Of a DNA stretch of 8,474 nt, positions 1 to 5,516 are shown in pieces (position 1 is the stretch's first letter; every line of letters begins with the position of its first letter). Under the pieces are notes generated by a model that searched no databases, was not told where the DNA came from, and worked only from the letters and a program-made list of their open reading frames with translations. Position numbers and translations under genes: made by a program. The DNA lies in the NCBI GenBank assembly GCA_030040815.1, contig JASHSZ010000376.1, positions 1 through 8,474 of the forward strand, read 5' to 3'. Source of the DNA: Streptosporangiaceae bacterium. GTDB lineage: Bacteria > Actinomycetota > Actinomycetes > Streptosporangiales > Streptosporangiaceae.

Positions 1-866
1 AGCAGCGCCGGGCCAGCCAGCCGGAAGCCGACACCGGCCACGCCCGGCAGGGCGGCAGCCATCTCGGCCCGCGGTGGGTCGCCGCGGAACATGAACATCT
101 GGTTCGCTCGGGAGCCGCCGGCGGTTAGCTCGAGCGCGTCGAGCCCGCCGTCGGCCTGCAGCAGCCGCGCGACCGTCACGCCGTCGCCCACCTGCAGGCC
201 GCCGCGCACGCCATCGGTCATGTTGAGCTTGGCCGTGACCGCGATCGTGCCACCTGTCGCGGCGCGCACGGCGCGGACGATGCGCAGGGCGAGCCTCGCC
301 CGGTTCGCCACCCGGCCTCCGTAGTTGTCTCGCCGCCGGTTCCAGCGCGGGCTCAGGAAGGCCGACACCAGGTAGTGATGGCCGAAGTGCAGCTCGACCG
401 CGTCGAAGCCCGCCTGGGCCAGCATGACCGCGCCGCGCGCGAACTGCTCGACCACCTCGTCGATCTCTGCCGGGGTGATCTCCTGGACCTTCGTTCCTGT
501 CATCGTGCGGCCCGCGGACGGGCCCAGATATCGTTTGCGGATCGTGCCGACGGCGCCCGCGTGGCCGAGCTGGGCCGAGATCGCCGCGCCCTCGGCGTGT
601 ACTGCGGCCGCGATCCGGGCCAGCCCGTCCGCGGCTTCGTCGTGGATGTAGATCTCATTCGGCGCGCCCCGCCCGTTGCGTGATACGGCCACGTAGGAGA
701 CTGTCGTCATGCCTGTCCCGCCGGCCGCGATCCGCCGGTGGAACTCGATCAGGCTTGCCGACACCAGGCCGGCCGGGCTCATGCCCTCGAACGTCGCCGC
801 CTTGACGATCCGGTTGCGCAGCTGCGCCGGGCCGAGGCGGGCGGGCGCGAAGGGGTCGGCCTGCAT
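1..866 (-). CDS. Old Yellow Enzyme-family NADH:flavin oxidoreductase (3' end off window)
   Basis: The minus-strand frame is open from an ATG at 866 to the window edge (288 codons and 2 bases). It gives a FMN-dependent TIM-barrel ene-reductase/2,4-dienoyl-CoA reductase-like protein. Visible family signatures are the N-terminal PFxPxRLGPxxLRNRIVKAA (residues 5-24), AQLGHAG (98-104), the substrate-binding block VELHFGHHYLVSAFLSP (157-172) followed by NxRRDNYGGR (176-185), and AKLNMTDG (212-219). In relatives the block reads HxxHGYL and the two histidines bind the substrate carbonyl; here H160 and H163 match them and the usual Gly is H164. Full-length single-domain members have about 340-400 residues, so the C-terminal FMN-phosphate-binding part is missing from the window. 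Whether an extra FeS/FAD domain follows cannot be seen. GAGGG (871-875 on the complement) lies 4 bases before the ATG. An in-frame GTG at 890 is an alternative start adding 8 residues. The gene is divergent from the OsmC gene. The electron acceptor substrate cannot be predicted. Confidence 0.93.
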   Translation of the reverse strand, partial: MQADPFAPARLGPAQLRNRIVKAATFEGMSPAGLVSASLIEFHRRIAAGGTGMTTVSYVAVSRNGRGAPNEIYIHDEAADGLARIAAAVHAEGAAISAQLGHAGAVGTIRKRYLGPSAGRTMTGTKVQEITPAEIDEVVEQFARGAVMLAQAGFDAVELHFGHHYLVSAFLSPRWNRRRDNYGGRVANRARLALRIVRAVRAATGGTIAVTAKLNMTDGVRGGLQVGDGVTVARLLQADGGLDALELTAGGSRANQMFMFRGDPPRAEMAAALPGVAGVGFRLAGPAL

Positions 867-890
867 GGTGCCCTCGCAATGTCCGGTCAC

Positions 891-906
891 CCGCCTGGGC
901 AGGCGG
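891..906. promoter_or_regulatory. 16-base inverted repeat between the divergent OYE and OsmC genes
   Basis: Two perfect 7-base arms, CCGCCTG and CAGGCGG, are separated by GG. The loop is too short for a good RNA hairpin, so a dimeric-regulator operator is the better reading if it is functional. It lies 24 bases upstream of the OYE ATG and overlaps the place where a -35 element would fall for the candidate OsmC -10 at 915-920. A regulator bound here could therefore affect both genes. This is inference from position and symmetry; the arms are GC-only, which makes chance occurrence more likely in this DNA. Confidence 0.35.
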
Positions 907-914
907 GGAGGCAC

Positions 915-920
915 TATTGT
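915..920 (+). promoter_or_regulatory. Candidate -10 element (TATTGT) for the OsmC gene
   Basis: TATTGT fits the actinobacterial TAnnnT -10 pattern and sits in the most AT-rich patch of the intergenic region. Transcription would begin near 926-928 and leave a leader of about 53 bases before the ATG at 980. No recognisable -35 hexamer is present at the expected distance; the inverted repeat 891-906 occupies that place. Weak prediction. Confidence 0.25.
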
Positions 921-965
921 CTCGCAGCAAACTGGGGCCGTGGCAGGCTGAGCGCAGGCCCGGGC

Positions 966-973
966 AGAGGAGG
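966..973 (+). promoter_or_regulatory. Ribosome binding site fixing the OsmC start
   Basis: AGAGGAGG ends 6 bases before the ATG at 980. It decides that ATG over the in-frame TTG at 917, which has no Shine-Dalgarno sequence and would add 21 Arg/Gln-rich residues absent from the family. Confidence 0.8.
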
Positions 974-979
974 ACACGA

Positions 980-1417
980 ATGCCAACCCGCAGAGCGCAC
1001 ACCACCTGGACTGGCGGCCTGGAGGACGGTACCGGCACGGTGACGCTGGTCAGCTCCGGCCTCGGCAGCTACGAGCTGAGCTTCCCCAAGCGGGCAGCCG
1101 ACGACGCCGACGGCACGACGAGCCCCGAGGAACTCATCGCGGCGGCGCACGCAGGATGCTTCGCCATGCAGTTCTCGGCACTGCTCGGCGCGGCCGGCGG
1201 CCGCGATCAGTCGCTCGACGTCACTGCTGACGTCACGCTCGGCCCCGATCCGGCCGGCGGCTTTCGGATCAGCGGGATCGTGCTGACGGTCAGCGGCTCA
1301 GCCCAGGGCGTCAGCGCCATGGACTTCGCCAAGATCGCGACTGACGCCAAGGCTGCGTGCCCGGTCAGCAAGGCGCTCGCGGCCACCCCGATCGCGCTCG
1401 AGATCACCGAGCGCTGA
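980..1417 (+). CDS. osmC: OsmC-family peroxiredoxin
   Basis: This is a 145-residue protein of the OsmC/Ohr superfamily, thiol-dependent enzymes that reduce organic hydroperoxides and, in the OsmC branch, hydrogen peroxide, normally in the cytoplasm. Family features in order: an N-terminal strand TTWTGGLEDGTG (8-19), the block SPEELIAAAHAGCFAM (48-63) with the peroxidatic cysteine C60, and the second cysteine C127 in AACPVSKAL (125-133). The spacing and the HAGCF and CPVSKAL contexts match OsmC (E. coli OsmC uses Cys59 and Cys125). The length is typical. I favour OsmC proper over Ohr because of the N-terminal W-x-G and HAGCF motifs, though the split is not absolute. The gene stands alone, divergent from an OYE-type reductase. 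OYE genes often respond to electrophile or peroxide stress, so shared control is plausible but not shown. Confidence 0.92.
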   Translation: MPTRRAHTTWTGGLEDGTGTVTLVSSGLGSYELSFPKRAADDADGTTSPEELIAAAHAGCFAMQFSALLGAAGGRDQSLDVTADVTLGPDPAGGFRISGIVLTVSGSAQGVSAMDFAKIATDAKAACPVSKALAATPIALEITER

Positions 1418-1428
1418 GCCGGGCTCAG
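1414..1428 (+). terminator. Short hairpin overlapping the OsmC stop codon
   Basis: CTGAGC and GCTCAG pair as a 6-base stem around a CGG loop, and the stem includes the TGA stop at 1415-1417. No T-run follows, so it is at best a weak factor-independent terminator, as is common in high-GC actinobacteria. It could equally be chance. Confidence 0.25.
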
Positions 1429-1711
1429 TCAACGCCAGGTGACTGGACCAGCCGGCGGGGGCGCACGACAGTGCCGTCGTGTTCTACCGGCCCCGGAACG
1501 GCGAGGTCGATGCGGCCGCCGACGCAAAAATGGGCGAAGCGGCGCGTGCTCGTCTTAGCGGCGCAGGCGGTCGGCAAGGCAGCTGCCACCGCGAGGCCGA
1601 AGAGATCATCGTGGCCGCTCGGCGCGAGGCTGTCGAGATACGCTACCGCGGCGCGCTGCGAGGCAGGTGGCACGAGCCCGGCTGGTTTGCCACAGCAAGC
1701 CGCTGACTGAC
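1418..1711. other. Intergenic stretch without a convincing gene
   Basis: This separates the 3' ends of the convergent OsmC and DksA-like genes. Two overlapping open frames exist. One is plus 1479-1706 (75 codons, GTG start), with a charged piece EAEEIIVAARREAVEIR that resembles coiled-coil sequence. The other is minus 1425-1673 (82 codons, GTG start), with a less Arg-rich composition. I counted roughly 75% and 78% G/C at third positions, lower than expected for a gene here, and neither start has a Shine-Dalgarno sequence. They are on opposite strands in the same place, so at most one is real. Local composition is somewhat less GC-rich than the genes, suggesting decayed or spacer DNA. Confidence 0.5.
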
Positions 1712-2050
1712 TCAGCCGGCCTGCCTGGCCTCCTCGATGGTGAGCTCGGCGGCGGGGTCGGCCTCGAGCCGAGCGTCCGGGATGGGCGTGCCGCTGCGGA
1801 CCGAGAGTCCGTAGGTGCCCTCATCCAGCCGCCTGAGGGCCCGGTCGATGGCGTCGAGCCGGTTCCGGAACGAGGCGGCCATGGCGTCGTCCAGGCCTTG
1901 TGCCGTGAGCGGCTGGGCCGAGTCAGCGTAGTCGCCGGGCTCGTCCTCTGCCTCGCGGTCCGCACGGGCGGCGGCCTCGGCGTCCCCGAGCAGCTGCGCG
2001 ACGTCGGCTCGCTCCGCGGTCAGCCGCTCGCGCGCGACCTTCTCATCCAT
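1712..2050 (-). CDS. DksA/TraR-like RNA polymerase-binding protein lacking zinc-finger cysteines
   Basis: This is a 112-residue protein with the layout of short DksA/TraR family members. It has a charged helix (1-37), a turn, a second helix DDAMAASFRNRLDAIDRAL (54-72), then the hallmark LDEGTYGLSVRSGTPIPDARLEADP (75-99). In zinc-containing relatives this last part reads GxYGxCxxCGxPIPxxRLEAxPxAxxCxxC. Here the four ligands are replaced by S83, S86, T104 and E107, so no C4 zinc site can form. The turn between the helices keeps D40-x-x-D43-x-A45, matching the DxxDxA tip with which E. coli DksA acts in the RNA polymerase secondary channel. Family members alter promoter response, often with ppGpp; that role here is inference. 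The ATG at 2050 is supported by AGGGG (2057-2061 on the complement) 6 bases upstream. The gene is monocistronic and divergent from the phosphodiesterase gene. Naming it as a family member is firm; function is not. Confidence 0.85.
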   Translation of the reverse strand: MDEKVARERLTAERADVAQLLGDAEAAARADREAEDEPGDYADSAQPLTAQGLDDAMAASFRNRLDAIDRALRRLDEGTYGLSVRSGTPIPDARLEADPAAELTIEEARQAG

Positions 2051-2107
2051 CTGCGGCCCCTACCCGTCCTTTGATCAACGCAACCGGGCATCTGCCACCC
2101 TAGCGCT

Positions 2108-2122
2108 GGGCGCCTCGCGCCC
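2108..2122. promoter_or_regulatory. Inverted repeat in the gap between the DksA-like and phosphodiesterase genes
   Basis: GGGCGC and GCGCCC form perfect 6-base arms around CTC, within the 122-base gap (2051-2172) that must hold both divergent promoters. It could be an operator or a transcript hairpin, but GC-only arms of this size arise readily by chance here. No clear -35/-10 pair was found on either strand; TAGGGT, on the complement near 2098-2103, is the only TAnnnT hexamer placed suitably for the DksA-like gene. Confidence 0.2.
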
Positions 2123-2172
2123 TTGGCGGCCGGGCTGCGATCATCTCGGTAGGCGCGTCCGCGGAGGGGTCA

Positions 2173-2955
2173 GTGATCTTCGACGTCAAGCCAACGGTGG
2201 TCGGCCACCGGGGCTTCGGCTCCGGTACTGCGGGCGGCTACCGGGAAAACTCCGTCGAGTCGTTCCTCGCCGCGGCGGGGAGCGGCGTGACGTGGGTCGA
2301 GCTCGACGTCCGGCGCAGCAATGACGGCGAGCTGATGATCTGGCACGACCCTCGCTCGCCCGCGGGGCGACCTATCATCACCCAGACGGCGGCCCAGCTC
2401 GGCGCCGAGGGCATCGTCGTGCTGGCCGACGTGCTCGCCGCGCTGCCCGCAGACGTGGGGGTGAACATCGACGTCAAGACCGTGATCGAAGACGCGATCG
2501 AGCCGGAGCCACGCCGCACCCACGCGCTGGTGGCCGCTGCGCTGGGCGATTACGAGGGCACGCGGCCGTTCCTGGTCTCGTCGTTCGACCCGTCGGTCCC
2601 TGTCTATCTCCTCGGCCACGCGGCGCAGGCCGACGGCACGGCACTGGGCCTGATCACCAGCGAGAACCTGTCCGCCGACCAGTGCGTCGCGGCCGCGGCC
2701 AACCTCGGCCTGGATGCCGCCTGCGTGTACACCGCGACCCTGCACCTGGACCGCGAAGAGGACTCGCCATGCCGGGGGAGCGCGGCGCACACCATCGAGC
2801 TCGCTCACCTGGCCGGGCTCGAGGTCATGACGTGGACGGCGACGCCGGCCCAGGCCGTTCGCGCCGCCGCGGCGGGGATCGACGCAGTGTGCGTCGATGA
2901 CATCCCGGCGGTGCAGGCTGCGCTTGCCGGAGCGGCGGGGGAGCGATCCCGCTAG
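2173..2955 (+). CDS. Glycerophosphodiester phosphodiesterase
   Basis: This 260-residue GDPD-family protein hydrolyses glycerophosphodiesters, the deacylated phospholipid head-group products, to glycerol 3-phosphate and an alcohol. The TIM-barrel signature residues are present: HRG (12-14) with the catalytic H12, REN (24-26), the metal-binding E43 and D45 in WVELDVRRSNDGELMIWHDP (41-60), the second catalytic histidine H58, and D100/K102 in NIDVKT (98-103). The C-terminal barrel strands LEVMTWTAT and AGIDAVCVDDI are as in the family. Length is typical of cytoplasmic bacterial members. There is no signal peptide, so it probably acts on imported or internal glycerophosphodiesters. The GTG start at 2173 is chosen because GGAGGGG (2163-2169) lies just upstream and the N-terminus begins directly with the first barrel strand. 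The gene is convergent with the acyl-CoA synthetase, only 38 bases apart, with no clear terminator between them. Confidence 0.93.
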   Translation: MIFDVKPTVVGHRGFGSGTAGGYRENSVESFLAAAGSGVTWVELDVRRSNDGELMIWHDPRSPAGRPIITQTAAQLGAEGIVVLADVLAALPADVGVNIDVKTVIEDAIEPEPRRTHALVAAALGDYEGTRPFLVSSFDPSVPVYLLGHAAQADGTALGLITSENLSADQCVAAAANLGLDAACVYTATLHLDREEDSPCRGSAAHTIELAHLAGLEVMTWTATPAQAVRAAAAGIDAVCVDDIPAVQAALAGAAGERSR

Positions 2956-2993
2956 CCTGGCACCGCCGTCCCACTGGCGAGAGGTCCGCGGGA

Positions 2994-4646
2994 TCAGGCC
3001 GTCTTGGTAGCCGCGGCGCGGGTGAGGCCGAGTTCGGTGATGGAGGTCTCGCGCATCTTGAACTTCTGCACCTTGCCGGTGACCGTCATGGGGAACTCCT
3101 CGGTGACCCGGACGTAGCGCGGAATCTTGTAGTGCGCGATCCTGCCGGTGCAGAACTCCCTGACCTGCTCGGCGTCCAGCGTGCTGCCGGACCGCAGCTT
3201 CACCCAGGCGCACAGTTCTTCGCCGTACCGGGCGTCCGGCACGCCGATGACCTGCACGTCCTCGATGTCGGGGTGGGTGTACAGGAACTCCTCGACCTCG
3301 CGCGGATAGATGTTCTCGCCACCGCGGATGACCATGTCCTTGATCCGGCCGACGATGTTGAGGTAGCCCGCCTCGTCCATGACCGCGAGGTCGCCGGTGT
3401 GCATCCAGCGTCCAGGGTCGATCGCCTCCGCCGTCTTGTCTGGCTCGTTCCAGTAGCCGAGCATGACCGAGTAGCCGCGGGTGCACAGCTCGCCATGACC
3501 GCCGCGCGGCAGCACCATGCCGGTTTCCGGATCGATCACCTTGATCTCGACGTGCGGGTGCACCCGGCCGACCGTGGCGACGCGGCGCTCCATATCGTCG
3601 TCGGCGCCGGTCTGCGTGGACACCGGGGACGTTTCGGTCATCCCGTAGCAGATCTCTACCTCCGCCATGTGCATCTCAGACAGCACCCGCTTCATGACCT
3701 CGACCGGGCACGGCGAACCGGCCATGATGCCCGTGCGGAGACTGGATAGGTCATAACTGGCGAAGTCGGGCAGCGCGAGCTCAGCGATGAACATCGTGGG
3801 CACGCCGTACAGCGAGGTGCACTTCTCAGCCTGGACCGCGGCCAGCGTCGCGGCAGCGTCAAAGCCCGGCGCCGGGATCACGATGCAGGCGCCGTGCGTG
3901 GTGCATGCGAGGTTGCCGAGCACCATCCCGAAGCAGTGGTAAAACGGCACCGGGACGCAGACGCGGTCGCTTTCGGTGTAGCGGCAGCCCTCGCCGATGA
4001 AGAAGCCGTTGTTAAGGATGTTGTGGTGCGACAGCGTCGCGCCCTTGGGGAACCCCGTCGTGCCGCTGGTGTACTGGATGTTGATCGGGTCGTCGAACGC
4101 GAGCGTGGCAGCCCGCGTGAAGAGCGCATCGTCGCTGGCCGCTATGCCTGTGACCAGCAGTCCGTCCCAGTCCACCGTGCCCAGGTAGATGACCTTCTCC
4201 AGGTCGGACAGCTCGTCCCGGACCTCGTCGATCATGGCCCGGTAGTCGCTGGTCCGGAAGCTCTCGGCGCTGACGAGCAGCCTGATGCCAGACTGCTGGA
4301 GCACGTAGCCCAGCTCGTGGCTGCGGTAGGCCGGGTTGATGTTGACCAGGATCGCGCCGATCTTCGCGGTCGCGTACTGCAGCAGGACCCACTCGGCGCA
4401 GTTCGGCGCCCAGATGCCGACCCGGTCGCCCTTGGCGATGCCGAGCGTCAGCAGGCCCGAGGCGAGACTGTCGGTATCAGCGTCGAGCTGCTCGTAAGTC
4501 CACCGTCGGCCGGTCGGCACGTCGACGATCGCCTCGCTGGCGGGGTACCGGGTCGCCATGCGGTGCAGGTTGCCGCCGATGGTCTCGCCGAGCAGCGGCT
4601 GGGCGGACGCGCCGTGGCTGTAGGACAGCTGGCTGGCTGGGGTCAT
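2994..4646 (-). CDS. AMP-binding acyl-CoA synthetase (fatty-acyl-CoA ligase, ACSF2/FadD35-like)
   Basis: This 550-residue ANL-superfamily adenylating enzyme activates a carboxylic acid with ATP and joins it to CoA. All core motifs are intact: P-loop [11 protein letters not shown] (192-202), YGMTETSP (334-341), [15 protein letters not shown] (385-399), the ATP-binding MHTGDL (415-420), the hinge region [19 protein letters not shown] (432-450), and the C-terminal [10 protein letters not shown] (519-528) with the catalytic lysine K525. The N-terminal [20 protein letters not shown] (8-27) is typical of medium/long-chain fatty-acyl-CoA ligases related to human ACSF2 and mycobacterial FadD35, which I infer as the closest type. 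Chain-length preference cannot be read from sequence. It is not an obvious MenE (o-succinylbenzoate-CoA ligase) despite menA in the window: the N-terminus and length differ and menA is 3.4 kb away. The ATG at 4646 has an ideal GGGAGG 6 bases upstream; the in-frame extension to 4847 is Ala/Arg/Pro-rich and not homologous. Confidence 0.94.
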   Translation of the reverse strand: MTPASQLSYSHGASAQPLLGETIGGNLHRMATRYPASEAIVDVPTGRRWTYEQLDADTDSLASGLLTLGIAKGDRVGIWAPNCAEWVLLQYATAKIGAILVNINPAYRSHELGYVLQQSGIRLLVSAESFRTSDYRAMIDEVRDELSDLEKVIYLGTVDWDGLLVTGIAASDDALFTRAATLAFDDPINIQYTSGTTGFPKGATLSHHNILNNGFFIGEGCRYTESDRVCVPVPFYHCFGMVLGNLACTTHGACIVIPAPGFDAAATLAAVQAEKCTSLYGVPTMFIAELALPDFASYDLSSLRTGIMAGSPCPVEVMKRVLSEMHMAEVEICYGMTETSPVSTQTGADDDMERRVATVGRVHPHVEIKVIDPETGMVLPRGGHGELCTRGYSVMLGYWNEPDKTAEAIDPGRWMHTGDLAVMDEAGYLNIVGRIKDMVIRGGENIYPREVEEFLYTHPDIEDVQVIGVPDARYGEELCAWVKLRSGSTLDAEQVREFCTGRIAHYKIPRYVRVTEEFPMTVTGKVQKFKMRETSITELGLTRAAATKTA

Positions 4647-4652
4647 GGCTGG

Positions 4653-4658
4653 CCTCCC
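4653..4658 (-). promoter_or_regulatory. Ribosome binding site fixing the acyl-CoA synthetase start
   Basis: GGGAGG on the complement, 6 bases before the ATG at 4646. It rules out the 67-codon upstream extension that remains open only because of the high GC content. Confidence 0.8.
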
Positions 4659-4803
4659 GACTCTGGTGGTAGGTCCATACTCCCGTTCGCCGTCAGCAGT
4701 GTGAAGGCCAGCCGGCGTCGCGGCGGCCGCCGCGGCGGGGCGAGCCCGGCGGGGTCGAGCGGGCGATCCTGTCCCTGGGCACCCCTCGCGCGGGTACACC
4801 TGA

Positions 4804-4977
4804 ACCGCTGGGGGCGACGGCGGCGCGCACTTCCGCGTCTGGTTCATCCCGCGACCGCTCGGCTTGCTCGAGGCGCCGGGCTGGTACGTGCCGATCTGGG
4901 AAGACGTGCTGCCGGACGGCTCCTACGCCGAGCTTGAGGCGGCGACCAGGAAGGTCACCACCTCGATGGCGACCTAG
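4804..4977 (+). pseudogene. 3' remnant of an unidentified coding sequence
   Basis: A plus-strand frame, open after a TGA at 4801 and ending at TAG 4975-4977, reads 57 codons. It has no ATG near its beginning and no Shine-Dalgarno sequence before its rare in-frame TTG (4864) or GTG (4888). It nevertheless looks like protein: [19 protein letters not shown], then [20 protein letters not shown], then RKVTTSMAT. It is rich in Trp, Pro and aromatic residues and low in the Arg/Gly excess of chance frames. Of the 57 codons only about four end in A or T, a bias matching real genes here. I read it as the C-terminal end of a gene whose 5' part was deleted or shifted out of frame. I do not recognise the family. 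Upstream, another frame (about 4739-4800) reads [19 protein letters not shown], which could be the continuation across a frameshift, but this is speculative. Confidence 0.45.
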
Positions 4978-5081
4978 CTGCCCGGCCCGGTCCGGCGTTC
5001 CCCTCGATCACGGCGTGATGCGCTCCCCGCTATACGGGACTACGCTCTATAGCAGGAACATTTCACATTCGGAGCGCCGCG
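4978..5081 (+). promoter_or_regulatory. Upstream region of the NfeD/SPFH pair with two inverted repeats
   Basis: This region must carry the promoter of the two-gene unit. ATCACG-G-CGTGAT (5007-5019) is a perfect 13-base palindrome. GCTATA (5029-5034) and TATAGC (5048-5053) form a second, wider inverted repeat. TATACG at 5031-5036 could serve as a -10, in which case the palindrome would overlap the -35 position; no consensus -35 is visible. Bases 5040-5070 are clearly less GC-rich than the surroundings, as expected for a leader or promoter. GGAG (5071-5074) is the ribosome binding site for the GTG at 5082. The promoter assignment itself is inference. Confidence 0.35.
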
Positions 5082-5513
5082 GTGAGTACGTGGATCATCT
5101 GGCTGATCGTGGCGGTCGTCCTGGGTACCGCCGAGATCCTCACCACCACGCTGGCCTTCGGCCTTCTCGGCCTGGCTGCGCTGCTCGCGGCCGGCGCCGG
5201 CTTCTTCGGCGGCGATGCCGCGATCCAGTTCGGCGTGTTCGTTCTCACCTCGGCCGTGGGGCTCGGCGTAGCCAGGCCGATAGCCATGCGGCATATCCGG
5301 CACCCGCCGCTGCTGCGCTCCGGCACAGCCGCGCTCATCGGCCGGCCGGCGATCGTCATCGAGGAGGTCGGCCCGCACAGCGGGCGGGTCCGCATCGGCG
5401 GCGAGGTCTGGTCGGCGCGTTCCTACGACGAGACCACGGTCATCCCGGCCGGGAAGACCGTTGACGTCATGCACATCGAGGGCGCGACCGCCCTCGTGTA
5501 TCCGCGGGAGTAA
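5082..5513 (+). CDS. NfeD-like membrane protein, short form
   Basis: This 143-residue protein belongs to the short (NfeD1b-like) branch, which lacks the N-terminal ClpP-like protease domain. Hydrophobic segments at about 4-20, 24-42 and 47-66 give three membrane spans with little loop between them. Residues 78-143 form the soluble OB-fold (NfeD C-terminal) domain, with the recognisable GRVRIGGEVWSARSYDE (101-117), IPAGKTVDVMHIEGATALV (121-139) pattern. NfeD proteins are encoded next to SPFH/stomatin genes and are thought to act with them in membrane microdomain organisation or quality control; the neighbouring gene fits exactly. The GTG start is preceded by GGAG at 7 bases spacing and puts the first membrane span at the N-terminus. 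Its stop is 3 bases before the next ATG, so translation is likely coupled. Confidence 0.9.
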   Translation: MSTWIIWLIVAVVLGTAEILTTTLAFGLLGLAALLAAGAGFFGGDAAIQFGVFVLTSAVGLGVARPIAMRHIRHPPLLRSGTAALIGRPAIVIEEVGPHSGRVRIGGEVWSARSYDETTVIPAGKTVDVMHIEGATALVYPRE

Positions 5514-5516
5514 TAC

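Noticed and set aside
917..979. Upstream TTG start for OsmC
   Set aside because: No Shine-Dalgarno sequence, and the extra 21 residues are not part of the family; the ATG at 980 has AGAGGAGG at 6 bases.
655..1038. 127-codon minus-strand frame overlapping the start of the OYE gene and the start of OsmC
   Set aside because: It overlaps two motif-supported genes and has low-complexity Arg/Pro/Gly composition.
1217..1236. Direct repeat GACGTCAC separated by TGCT, resembling a binding site
   Set aside because: It lies inside the OsmC gene and encodes the alternating strand residues LDVTADVTL; codon usage explains it.
2170..3486. Long open frame on the minus strand across the phosphodiesterase gene and the 3' end of the acyl-CoA synthetase gene
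   Set aside because: It is antisense to one well-supported gene and out of frame with the other. Its translation is Arg/Gly/His-rich with no recognisable family.
2994..4646. Identification of the AMP-binding enzyme as MenE because menA is nearby
   Set aside because: The N-terminal [17 protein letters not shown] and 550-residue length fit fatty-acyl-CoA ligases of the ACSF2/FadD35 type, and no other men gene adjoins it.
4647..4847. N-terminal extension of the acyl-CoA synthetase by 67 codons
   Set aside because: The Ala/Arg/Pro-rich sequence has no similarity to the family, and the ATG at 4646 has an ideal Shine-Dalgarno sequence.
3894..4937. 347-codon plus-strand open frame opposite the acyl-CoA synthetase
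   Set aside because: It mirrors the synthetase gene on the opposite strand, a usual by-product of GC-rich third positions; the synthetase has all its motifs.
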